Assembly: GCF_029167105.1 (NCBI RefSeq)
Contig: NZ_JARFML010000049.1
Location: forward strand, 1 to 41,612
From: Bradyrhizobium yuanmingense
Lineage (GTDB): Bacteria; Pseudomonadota; Alphaproteobacteria; Rhizobiales; Xanthobacteraceae
Direction of reading: 5' to 3'
DNA: 41,612 bases
Shown here: piece by piece, positions 26,547 to 35,368 of the stretch
Layout of the letters: each line of letters opens with the position of its first letter
Position numbering within the stretch: position 1 is the stretch's first letter
Notes under the pieces: model-generated
Database searches by the model: none
What the model saw: only the letters and a program-made list of their open reading frames with translations
Told to the model about the DNA's origin: nothing
Made by a program: the position numbers and the translations under genes

Positions 26547-27198
26547 AGCGAGCCGGGCGACCGCGGCGATCAGCCGCGACGCGGAGCGCAGTAATGCACC
26601 CGCAGGAGCGTCAGCATAGCGCCGACGCAGCGCGGCGGGACGCGGGACCGAGTGCAATCGCGAGACCGGTCACTTGCGGCTCCCGGGAATGCGGGAGTGA
26701 TAGCGTTCGGGCCAACAGCCCGAGCCGCCTTCCCGAGCGCCCCCGGCGAGCGATACATTATGCCTCGCGCGAGGGATGGAGCCGGAGGCAGAGACGCGCC
26801 TCTTCACTTTTGGCGCGGCTCCGTTCATGACAGCCCGGTCCGCAAAGCGGGCGCGCCGCCAGCGCATGCATACTCTTAGCGCACGGTTCTTGCATCAGCC
26901 GCAAATTTCGGGCGGCTCCTCAACGGAGTGAGGCTTGGCGGGCGCTTCGTCAGGCGGTTGAGGTGGCTAGAAGGCTCTTTTGGCAAGCTTTCTAACGCGC
27001 GACGCTGAGTGTATCCCGGCGGCTCTTGGGACCACCTCTTACCGCAATCGTTGGCTGGAGAAGCTGACGCTAGAATTCGGTCGCAACAACCGGCAAACGT
27101 TTCGTGGGTGCGCGACGCAAATTGAAATCCTTACAGCACAGTGGTAATTCTAGCGGGGCTTGCACAGCTTGAGCAAAGAGTGCTTTCGGGAGGCAGTC
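26547..27198. other. GC-rich non-coding stretch
   Basis: Many inverted repeats and palindromes occur (GGGAATGCGGGAG, TCCGCAAAGCGGG, GGCGAGCGATACATTATG). Open frames are shadow-like and Arg/Pro-rich. Part of it (about 26735-26785) resembles a segment near 29605-29650. No RNA gene was identified. Confidence 0.4.
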
Positions 27199-27663
27199 AT
27201 GATGCGTCGCGTCGTGCTGATTTTGCTTTTGACGTTGACGCTGATCTCTCAGCAAGGTGAAGTTGCGGCTCAAGGCTCGTCAGCGAGTCTGGAGTTACGT
27301 CCCAAAAGCTGCAAGGCCATCGTGACGGAAGGTGCCAGATCGGCGGAAGCGGTTTGCACGAAGATCGTGATCAATACGTTCAGGGAGAATCTTTCCAGTA
27401 TCACCTTTGTTGTCCGGGATTCGGCCGGGACATGGCACTTTCTGCAAACTTACATCAAAGGGACGCAGGTGGCGCAAGCCGCACAACAGGGATCTCAACA
27501 AGCGTTCGACGTGTTCAGATTCTTTGTCTTCCCTGCGGACCAGGCCGGGAAGAAACCAACAGAGCGGTTGCCGTTGCAGGGCACTTGCAGGCTGTCGCAA
27601 GCCGAGATTGCTTGTCGGACGAATGACACAATGTTGGGCTTTGTGGCTGAAGCGACGATGTGA
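27199..27663 (+). CDS. Small secreted protein (154 aa)
   Basis: GGGAGG precedes ATG 27199. The signal peptide is MMRRVVLILLLTLTLISQQG, cleaved probably after VAA. The mature domain begins SSASLELRPKSCKAIVTEGA and is beta-rich, with Cys in CKAIV, AVCTK, GTCRL and AEIACR, which could form two disulphides. ITFVVRDSAGTWHFLQTYI suggests an immunoglobulin-like sandwich. The family is unknown. It lies convergent to the lipase-nuclease gene and might be an accessory or immunity protein, which is only inferred from position. Confidence 0.65.
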   Translation: MMRRVVLILLLTLTLISQQGEVAAQGSSASLELRPKSCKAIVTEGARSAEAVCTKIVINTFRENLSSITFVVRDSAGTWHFLQTYIKGTQVAQAAQQGSQQAFDVFRFFVFPADQAGKKPTERLPLQGTCRLSQAEIACRTNDTMLGFVAEATM

Positions 27664-27679
27664 TTTAGAGGACGGCCGC

Positions 27680-29484
27680 TCAGGGAGATGCCGTTCGCGT
27701 GCGTCCGACGACGTAATGGCGTGTCACCGCGGGTATCCCCTGGTTATGCTCGGTGTGAAACACCTCGATCCTGACGCCACCCGGGAGCTGTCCGCGCATG
27801 GCCGCCATCACCTGACCGGCTCGGCGCACTTCCAGCTCTCGCTTGGCAAGCTCTTGGGGATCGGAGGCGGGGCGCCGACGATCCGCGATGATGCGCTTCG
27901 CGGCCTCTCCGGCCCACTCAAGCGTGCCCTGGCGGAAGCCGTAGGCGCAGCCGAGGATGTCGTCGAGTTGCGAGCCGTTGTAGCCGCCTTTGGCCTCGCC
28001 GATCACGATCTCACGCGTTGCGGGATCGAAATACACCCCGTCATATCCCTGAGGCCGTGAGCTCGCTGCTGTCGAAGCGATGAGAGGCTCATAGCCCCGG
28101 TCGCGCGCGATGCTATCCATGGCGGCTTCGCCGATCTCCTCCGAGACGGATCGCAGCTCCCCGCCCTTCCATTGGGTCTGCCATCGAGAGATTTGCTGGG
28201 CGCTAAACCGAGGGTTGGCGACAGGCGGTAGAGGCCCGCACTTTTCATCAGAAGATATCGGGCCCGTGTCAAATATGTCGAAAGAAGCCGTTCTCTCGTC
28301 AAGGCAAAGGCAATCCGCACCGTCGATTTGTTCGCTTCGTTCAAAACCTCTCAAGTCGACTTCGGCAAGGCGCGACGAGTCCTCATAAACCGCGTGCGAG
28401 TTGAACTCGAATTTCGACCAGTCATGTCCGGGGATCGGAACCAACTTTCCGCCCTTGACGGGGCGAGAAGCTTGAGCGCGGGATCACCGTCGGCTTCGAC
28501 GCGCACCCAATGCGTCGCCGGCCCATAGCGCGCGTCAAGCACAGGACTTCCGAAGGTCACCACTCGGTCGATCGGGCGGCCGGAACTGGTCATCGCCGCA
28601 TCGGCGGAGACCCCCAAGCCCACCGCGCCGCCGAGGCTGTGTCCCGCCACGAAATACTGCGTGTCGTCGTCGGCTCCGTATTGACGCATGATGTCGATGA
28701 CGGAGCGGCGATAGCGGCTCCGGAGTTGCATCCATTCTCTCACAGCGTCATCGAAGTAAGGCGTTGGCTGGCCGTTTTGATGAAGCTCCACGCCTGATAG
28801 CGTGACGAGATACAGACGACGGTCGGTCGGCAATGAGACAAGACCTTCGGCTGTGCGTCGCATGCGAGTGGCCGCCGTCAGGCCAATGGGTTGGCGGCTA
28901 TTCCGGTCGTAGCGTTTTGAGACTTCGGAAGCGAGCTGTCTCAGGTCGCAAACGAGGCGGCGCGGTCGTTCACAGACTGCGGGTTGGCGACGCGGGTCTA
29001 TCGACGGACTGCGGCCGGGCTCCATCGGCGCGCGTGGCGGCGCATTCTGATGCCCGAAGCACTGTGTGTATGTTCCTCGACATGAGAGGTTCGGGTTCGC
29101 AGGGCCTGATTGCGGCGGACTGTTGCTGTTGAAGCGATCACCTGGCGGGCTGTTGGAAGCGAAATATTCTTTGTTCGGCCAGCAGATCGATTTGTTCGGG
29201 CCGCACGAGCCACACCGATGCCAGCCCGCGCCCTTGGTTTCTCGGTAAACCCGTTGAGCTTCCTGGAGCGAGACCACTCTTCCGGTCGAACCGAACATTT
29301 CATCGTAATAGGACCGGTCGGTACCTCCGCACTCAGCGTCTCTTGGATACTCGTTGGGACTGCGTTCCGGCGTTCGACCCGGCCCCGGCCTTGATGAGTG
29401 GTATTCATCCTGCGGCGTCGCGGTCTGAGCATTCAGGCATAGCGCGACAAGCCCCCAGCACAGCGCGCGCGTTAAGGTCCTCAT
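27680..29484 (-). pseudogene. Secreted lipase fused to nuclease-like domain, one frameshift
   Basis: ATG 29484 follows GGGAG and opens a signal peptide (MRTLTRALCWGLVALCLNAQ). A Pro/Cys-rich linker is followed by a class 3 lipase-like domain with FVAGHSLGGAVGLGVSADAA (nucleophile Ser) and VVTFGSPVLDARYGPATHW. At about 28455 one base is missing. The next frame continues as GGKLVPIPGHDWSKFEFNSH and ends in a C-terminal domain with YDGVYFDPATREIVIGEAKG. The spaced Asp and E-x-K there suit a PD-(D/E)xK nuclease of polymorphic toxins. Full length would be about 600 residues. The lipase half could still be made alone. Confidence 0.7.
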
Positions 29485-30162
29485 GCCTGTCTCCCACCGC
29501 GAGAGGGCGTTGCTTGCGGCCAAGGCTATCCCAAGACTGGGTTCTCGGCCAGATCCGCCGCGGCAGCTGGGCGCCCGCCGGAGCGTTGGCACACCACTCG
29601 GGACCAAGCGCTCCAGGCAAGCGATAGATCATGAAAAGCGAGGGATGTCGCGTCGGCGGTCAATGCCCCGGCGCCATTCACCACGCACGCAATAACGGAA
29701 GCTGCGATGGGCAACGCAATCGGGAGGAACCTTAGAGCCGCTCGCCCAGTGGATCAGCTCGCAAATCGGCCAGTGCGTGTCAGATGGCGGGGGTACTGGC
29801 CATTTTCTGCAGAATTTCCGAGTTAATCGGCTTTGGGGCGTCGCAGCCTCGAGCGGTACGGTGACGAACCTGACGACTTTTCCAGGAAAGGTCGCGTGAG
29901 TTCACCCAGGGGTTGTCAACGAATGTTTTAATGCCGTACCATAGAGCACTATTCCTCATAATATCTATCGTTGTTGCCTGATCCCCATGATGATCGTCCA
30001 AATTCCAAGGCGATCTTATTGACTACACGCTTTGGCCGCCCATGGCTAATTGGCCATTGCGTGCCATCGCGATAGCTGTGTTGCGCGCGGGCTCTACCAG
30101 CTCGCGCCGGCACCCGAAGGCCGTATTCGGCGACCTTCTGTAAACCGAAGGCTTTTAGAGGC
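29485..30162. other. Intergenic between divergent genes
   Basis: No convincing gene was found in 678 bases. The first part is GC-rich and loosely resembles 26735-26785. A 33-codon frame from ATG 30042 (MANWPLRAIAIAVLRAGSTS) lies directly before the KAP gene but has no clear ribosome-binding site. Promoters for both neighbours should be here. Confidence 0.4.
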
Positions 30163-32247
30163 ATGAGTGACCCGATCTTTGGGCGGCCGGAACGTCCGAT
30201 TGGCAAGCGCCAAAGCGATCGCTTGCAACGTTCGGAATTTGTGCGCCGCCTGGAAAGCGCACTGATCAACCCACGAACGCGTCGAGCCACCGAAGTTGCC
30301 GTCGGCATCGTCGGGCCTTGGGGTAGCGGAAAATCATCGATCCTGAATCTGCTCCAGGAACATATCGCTTATTACTACGATGGCGCTGCAATTGTTGTGC
30401 GGTTTGATCCCTGGCTTGTGTCCGGCCGGGATGGCTTGATCAAGGAGTTTCTACTCGAGTTAATTCGTACACTGAAAAGTCACGAGAAAGGAAAGCCCGA
30501 GGTACAAGCCGTCGTGAAGACCTTCGTAGCTTACGGAGAATCTTTCGCAACGCTTGTAAGCGCTGTCAGTGCGACCGCCGGTGGAGCCGCAAAAGCGGGG
30601 CAGGCGGTCGTTAAGCAATTCATTGAAGGCCGGGAGTCGCTGACGGCCCTCCGAAAACGGCTCGCCAGTGAACTGCAAAATATGTCGACTCCCATCATTG
30701 TTTTAATCGACGAGGTCGACCGAATCGAAGACCAGGAGATCCGCACGTTGGCGCAACTCATTCGAGCGGTCGCGGACTTTCCCAACATGTCTTACGTACT
30801 CGCCTACGATCCTCGGCGCGTCATCCAGGCGTTGGGTGTTGGTGCCGAATACGATAAGCGTGAAGAGAGCGGCCGCGCCTACCTGGAGAAAATCGTACAG
30901 CTTCAAATTCCCTTGCCGCTGACTTTTCCGGAAGAGATAGGGGAGATGATCTCGGACGAGTTGGCTGCACTCAAGTTAGACTGCAGCGTTCCCGACAATT
31001 TCAGCTCCAACGAGCGCTATAGGGCACTCCTTCAGATCATCGTCGGAGAGGTCATATCGACTTTGCGCGATATTAGTCGGCTGCTAGGAACTTTTCACGT
31101 CCTAGCCAGCATGCTCCAGGGTGAAGTCGACTGGATTGATCTTCTTGCCTATTGCACACTTCTTGTCAAAGCGCCGCAGATCGTCGATGCGATCAAGCAG
31201 CGACCGGATGAGTTTTGCGATGAACTATTTTCTGAAGCCGCGGTTGTCCGTCGGCTTGCATGGGAACGGAAAACACCTCAGGAGCGACTTGCAGCCACCT
31301 TTCCCGGCGTCGTCCTGGAGGACGGCACACGACGCCTCCTTCAGTTTCTCTTTCCATCGCTCAGCGACCGGAAGCCTGCTGGGAAGATAAGCATAAACGC
31401 CCTGCGCCGCCGGCGACCATTGTCGATTACACTCCGGCTTGGTCTGTCACGTCAATTCATCGCGCGCAAGGAGCTGGATCTATTGCTGGCACAACCGTCG
31501 GCCCAGTTTGCTGTTGCACTCGAAGCGTACAAAGCCGCGGAAACCCTCGTCCCGCTCCTGGAGCGTCTTTCGGAAATCTACTCGGAGTTGTCAGAAGACG
31601 CGCGGATGCGTGCCTGGTCCGGCCTCAGCCTTTTCTTGAAGCGACCGGCAAATACCGAGACAGTCGCGACAACACCGATGCATGAGCTTGTCCGCGCGGC
31701 TGCTGGCATCCTGCTCGACGCGGTCAGAGGAGATGCCTCGTTACGCCCGCACTCTAAGGCCATCTTCGAGAAACTGTTTTATGAAGGCGAAGATGAGCTC
31801 ACCGCGCGCTGGCTGCGTGCTCACTTTCACGCGCTGGGGATTTATGGAAACGAGAGGCGTGAGACGGAGGGAACATTTCTCGACGTAGCGGAAGTGCAAG
31901 CCTATGCGCAGGAATTGTCCGTACGGACGCGTGCGGCACATCTAGAGGGCAATCTCCTATTTGAACGTTGGGATATTATGACTCAACTGATCATGCTCGA
32001 CTGTGGAATGTGGGACGCCGCTTGCAGAAAGAAGCTGGAAGAACTCCTTCGAACAAGTCATGAAGCGTCGGATGCGCTGACCGAAATGCTGTTCGGTGCG
32101 TATTTTTCAACACCGAAGGAGACGATTGCAGGGTTGTGTGACTACGGCGACTTCATTCGCCGCGCGAAGACAAGGCTCGAATCGCAACGAGCATCAGAAC
32201 GCATCAATACGGCATTGCGCAAAGCCGTAGGTGAAGAACTGCTCTGA
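30163..32247 (+). CDS. KAP family P-loop NTPase (694 aa)
   Basis: KAP NTPases are membrane-associated STAND-related ATPases, some of them linked to phage defence. Walker A is GPWGSGKSSIL (51-61), the family-typical FDPW follows at 81-84, and Walker B is PIIVLIDEVDRI (177-188). Family members often have membrane helices between these motifs; here the insert (about 120-160) is only mildly hydrophobic (LVSAVSATAGGAAKAG). The C-terminal half is helical with no known effector domain. AGAGG is close to ATG 30163. It is intact, in contrast with neighbours on both sides. Small unknown genes follow and may belong to it. Confidence 0.85.
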   Translation: MSDPIFGRPERPIGKRQSDRLQRSEFVRRLESALINPRTRRATEVAVGIVGPWGSGKSSILNLLQEHIAYYYDGAAIVVRFDPWLVSGRDGLIKEFLLELIRTLKSHEKGKPEVQAVVKTFVAYGESFATLVSAVSATAGGAAKAGQAVVKQFIEGRESLTALRKRLASELQNMSTPIIVLIDEVDRIEDQEIRTLAQLIRAVADFPNMSYVLAYDPRRVIQALGVGAEYDKREESGRAYLEKIVQLQIPLPLTFPEEIGEMISDELAALKLDCSVPDNFSSNERYRALLQIIVGEVISTLRDISRLLGTFHVLASMLQGEVDWIDLLAYCTLLVKAPQIVDAIKQRPDEFCDELFSEAAVVRRLAWERKTPQERLAATFPGVVLEDGTRRLLQFLFPSLSDRKPAGKISINALRRRRPLSITLRLGLSRQFIARKELDLLLAQPSAQFAVALEAYKAAETLVPLLERLSEIYSELSEDARMRAWSGLSLFLKRPANTETVATTPMHELVRAAAGILLDAVRGDASLRPHSKAIFEKLFYEGEDELTARWLRAHFHALGIYGNERRETEGTFLDVAEVQAYAQELSVRTRAAHLEGNLLFERWDIMTQLIMLDCGMWDAACRKKLEELLRTSHEASDALTEMLFGAYFSTPKETIAGLCDYGDFIRRAKTRLESQRASERINTALRKAVGEELL

Positions 32248-32257
32248 CGCTGAATGA

Positions 32258-32488
32258 TTAAAGAGTAGGGCCCTCTGACATCCTGCGTCGCACGTTTAGC
32301 TCCAATTGGCCGCGGTCGGAGCGTTCTACGACGATCTCGGCACTATTCATGATTGGCACAATAGAGACATAGGATCGATAATCGGTCTCAAGCCTGGATC
32401 GGTCATACGACAATCCAAGCTGCTTTGCTTGATCCATTGCTTCGCGTTCGAAGTCCAACTTGCTAAGCGGCGTTACCTCTTTTTGCAT
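32258..32488 (-). CDS. Small hypothetical protein (76 aa)
   Basis: GGGGGAC precedes ATG 32488. The protein reads MQKEVTPLSKLDFEREAMDQ, then a beta-rich part ending QLELNVRRRMSEGPTL. Soluble, with no known family. It converges on the KAP gene with an 11-base gap, so it is transcribed separately from that gene. Confidence 0.5.
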   Translation of the reverse strand: MQKEVTPLSKLDFEREAMDQAKQLGLSYDRSRLETDYRSYVSIVPIMNSAEIVVERSDRGQLELNVRRRMSEGPTL

Positions 32489-32680
32489 CTGTCCCCCAGA
32501 CGGCCAGGTTGATCATATCGTTGTATCGCACTGCACACTTTACCTAAAATCGCACAACGCCTGCTTGCTTTCGACGTCATTTTTGCTTTAAGAATGAATT
32601 CCACCTTAAAATGGAACTCTGGTCAGACTGCCCATAAGAAGCGGCCCTTGCATCGTGAGCTACAAGATATAGGGGGGAGA

Positions 32681-33166
32681 ATGAGCGATTCAGTCGATTT
32701 TGTCCAGCACGAAGCCGCAAGACTGGCCCGCCGGCTCGGGGCCTCGAGCAAAGCTATCCTCCTCATAGACCCTGAAACGGAGCGAACAATCTCCGTGATC
32801 GTGGCCAGCCACACATTCCAAATGTTGCAATATTTGTCGGGTCCGCAGGGCAGCCGCTCGGCCTATAACCGGCTTAACGAGGCATTGCAGGCAGGGCGGA
32901 CCATCGTTCGGGTCTCGAAGCCGCTAGGAGATGCGTTGAAGGAGCCCTACGGCGATCTAGCCAAAAAAGATCAGTTGCCACGCCTTTATCTGCGGGGCAG
33001 TGGCGGCAAGGTGAAAGCCGTCATGGTCTCCTGGACAGAATTTGCTCTTCTTACCCACTCCATCGGTATTCACGCGCGCAAAAATCGGATCGACGAGGTT
33101 CGCCGCAACGTCGCGGCAGCGTTTGACGGTGCAAGAGAATTTCAATTCGAATCCATAAAGGCCTAG
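32681..33166 (+). CDS. Hypothetical protein (161 aa)
   Basis: GGGGGGAGA precedes ATG 32681, preferred over an in-frame ATG at 32594. The protein is soluble, with ASSKAILLIDPETERTISVI as a core beta hairpin, IVRVSKPLGDALKEPYGDLA in the middle and a helical end. No family is recognised. The next gene starts 9 bases after its stop, so they form a two-gene operon. Confidence 0.6.
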   Translation: MSDSVDFVQHEAARLARRLGASSKAILLIDPETERTISVIVASHTFQMLQYLSGPQGSRSAYNRLNEALQAGRTIVRVSKPLGDALKEPYGDLAKKDQLPRLYLRGSGGKVKAVMVSWTEFALLTHSIGIHARKNRIDEVRRNVAAAFDGAREFQFESIKA

Positions 33167-33175
33167 GACGCAAGA

Positions 33176-33424
33176 ATGCGAAAGACGACAATTGGTCCGT
33201 GCACAGTTCTGACCCGGGTCCGCGAGACACTTAATCTCACCCCTGCGGAAACCGCCTGCTTGAGCGGAGTGATCTACCGCATCACAAATGGGGGTATGCA
33301 GTGCTGGGTTCAGGAAATCCAGGGCGCGCTATCTTTCATCGATTGTGGGCATCACATCACTTTCGTGGAGCACACGAACACGCCGCAGATCAGCATTATC
33401 AAGATCACGCCGACATATGCGTAG
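33176..33424 (+). CDS. Small hypothetical protein (82 aa)
   Basis: The protein reads MRKTTIGPCTVLTRVRETLN and then LTPAETACLSGVIYRITNGG and CWVQEIQGALSFIDCGHHIT. It is beta-rich with four Cys and one His pair. No signal peptide is seen. It follows the previous gene by 9 bases. No function can be assigned. Confidence 0.55.
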   Translation: MRKTTIGPCTVLTRVRETLNLTPAETACLSGVIYRITNGGMQCWVQEIQGALSFIDCGHHITFVEHTNTPQISIIKITPTYA

Positions 33425-33493
33425 TCGACGTTAGGTCGTTGCGCGTTCTCGTGACTTCCTGCCAGGAATGTTTCCAATTCATTCGCCATAAAA

Positions 33494-33646
33494 GTGGCGC
33501 GACAGATCGTCGATGCAAGCGCACCCGACGTCCAAGCTAACATTCGCAAGGCCCAGCAATCGCAACGCGCAACCTGGATGGCCGAAGCAACGCGGTCATT
33601 GCAGAACCGCTTGGAATGGACAGGTTGGGGTTTGGAGAAGGCGTAG
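33494..33646 (+). CDS. Short ORF or gene remnant (50 aa)
   Basis: A frame with protein-like composition reads RQIVDASAPDVQANIRKAQQ and ATWMAEATRSLQNRLEWTGW to a stop at 33644-33646. Only a GTG at 33494 offers a start and no ribosome-binding site is clear; the frame is closed upstream by a stop near 33454. It may be the end of a decayed gene. Confidence 0.3.
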   Translation: MARQIVDASAPDVQANIRKAQQSQRATWMAEATRSLQNRLEWTGWGLEKA

Positions 33647-34099
33647 CGGCCGGGATCGGCGCCTAGGTATCCCTACTTAGTTCGAGCAATACATTAAGAA
33701 GCGTGAGGGAGCATCATCTCGAAGGGCCGAGACAAATCGCAGCGTGGCTCGGTGAGCGTGAGCGAGTGGTGTCCCGTCCGCGAAGCGGATGCGCCGCGAG
33801 GCAGATTCGACAAGAGCCCCATGTCACGTCCGTATCAGCCCTTGTTCTTATCATGGGGCGCCGTTTAACAGAAATCTGGCGGGCCACATGCGAATACAGA
33901 GCCACCTACTGATCTTTGCGCCGTGCTGGCACAGTCTCTCGCTGCGAGACCAAACTAGCGCTCAATCGCGCGTCAAGTTCCCCTGCAATGTTGGGACGGC
34001 CACTTCCTGGGATGACGAGATCGACGGGCTCGCGTTCGTCTGCGAAATGAAGCAGGCGTTCGTGTTTCTTCGGAACTGAGCGCGATTGTTGGCCACAAT
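33647..34099. other. Intergenic or degenerate, no gene seen
   Basis: One small hairpin TCCGCGAAGCGGA (near 33777-33789) is visible. Short frames do not show family features. A weak secreted-like frame (MRIQSHLLIFAPCWHSLSLR, from 33888) ends at 34079 and may be part of the decayed operon that follows. Confidence 0.35.
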
Positions 34100-34690
34100 A
34101 TGCTATCGAACCCTAAGGCGTCGTTCATCGCGTTCTGCGGCCTGACCAGGGGATCTCGGGAGTTCGTTCCGGTTTACCGGGCTGTGCGGATGAAAGCGCT
34201 TCAGATCTGTGCCGCGGGCCCGGCAAACTCGAAGGGAAATCCGTTCTCCTGCACGGATCATCTGAACGCGATCGGACTCCGCACGCTCGAGCGGGACGAC
34301 GCGTTAACCGAGGCCGCGTCCCAAATTGCCGAGCGGTATGTCGGCGACAGCAAGAGCTGTCGGCCCCGCCTACAAGGTGATCAAGGCGCTCGATGCGATC
34401 TTGACACATCCGCAGGCGCTTGCGGCCTTAAATGACTTAACGAGGACTTCGGTGGCACGTTGCTTCGGATCGGTACGGTTGTCCGCCTCACACTGGCTGG
34501 AGAAACGTTCGACAGATTCCGAAGTGCTGTAAGGATAACGATCCGGCCTACTCATCTCGCAAGTTGCGCGGATATTGGAAAAACGTCGGCGGTGGACAAC
34601 CTCGGCTCGCATATCGATACTTTCCTGAATAATGCATTCGATTCGCTTCAACGTAGTCTCATGAGGCCAGAGACCGGATCATTGCGATGA
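34100..34690 (+). pseudogene. Decayed gene of unknown family, two frameshifts
   Basis: Three frames join in order: MKALQICAAGPANSKGNPFS to AASQIAERYVGDSKSC; then AYKVIKALDAILTHPQALAA; then NEDFGGTLLRIGTVVRLTLA and GKTSAVDNLGSHIDTFLNNA to a stop at 34690. Each join needs one base. The stop overlaps the start of the following gene as ATGA, a sign of a former operon. The product would be a soluble protein of about 195 residues. Family unknown. Confidence 0.45.
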
Positions 34691-35074
34691 GAGTCTGTCT
34701 TTCAGCACTCGTTCTTCTGGCGGCCTCTGCTCCTGCGCACGCCGATGCTGTTGACCAGCTCGGCCCGACACTCCGGAACTGGTACGACTGCGTGACTGAG
34801 GCTCGCAACTGGGTGCCAAGCCGAATAGTGGCCCGCGCCTTCCGAAGATTCCGGGGTAAAGGTTGTTCAGACCCAAGTGCGGATGATGGCCGAGGAGATC
34901 ATGGCGAGTTGCCCGGAAGAGCGGCACGTGCTCGAAGATCGCCCGGCGGAGTTGCTGTCGGAGCTGGATCAGCGGAAATATTTCAAGACCGTCGACGAAC
35001 AGGTGCTGGCCATCGTGAACATGCAAACGGCCTTCTTGTACTCCATGGCGCTCGTTAGGCGGCACTCCAAGTAG
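34687..35074 (+). pseudogene. Small secreted protein gene, frameshifted
   Basis: ATG 34687 opens a signal peptide, MRVCLSALVLLAASAPAHAD, and a domain with LGPTLRNWYDCVTEARNW. Near 34855 the frame changes, and the rest reads KVVQTQVRMMAEEIMASCPE, then KYFKTVDEQVLAIVNMQTAF, to a stop at 35074. Two Cys (DCV, SCP) would suit a disulphide in a short helical periplasmic protein. It is coupled to the preceding broken gene. Confidence 0.5.
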
Positions 35075-35368
35075 AATTGTTTCTCCCAGGGCCGATAGAC
35101 GAGAAAGGATGGAAAATGGGATGCGGAGACGCGACTCCGTTCAAGATAGCCCGACGGATCGCGCGCCCAAGATCTGCGAGACTGGAAGCAGCCGAAGCCT
35201 CAACGAGCCCCTTCGATGAGCCGTTCCGAGATCGGAACAGATCGAAGCGCCCACAGCTTCGTCGGCTGCGGGATAAAGCCTTCATCGGCCAGCGTATGCG
35301 ATCTCGTTTCTGTCAGAGCCGTGGATCAATATCACTACATGGCGCTGCGCACTTGCGGACACGTCGTA

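Noticed and set aside
26547..27198. Possible CRISPR array or tandem repeat in the GC-rich gap
   Set aside because: Palindromes occur, but there is no regular repeat-spacer spacing.
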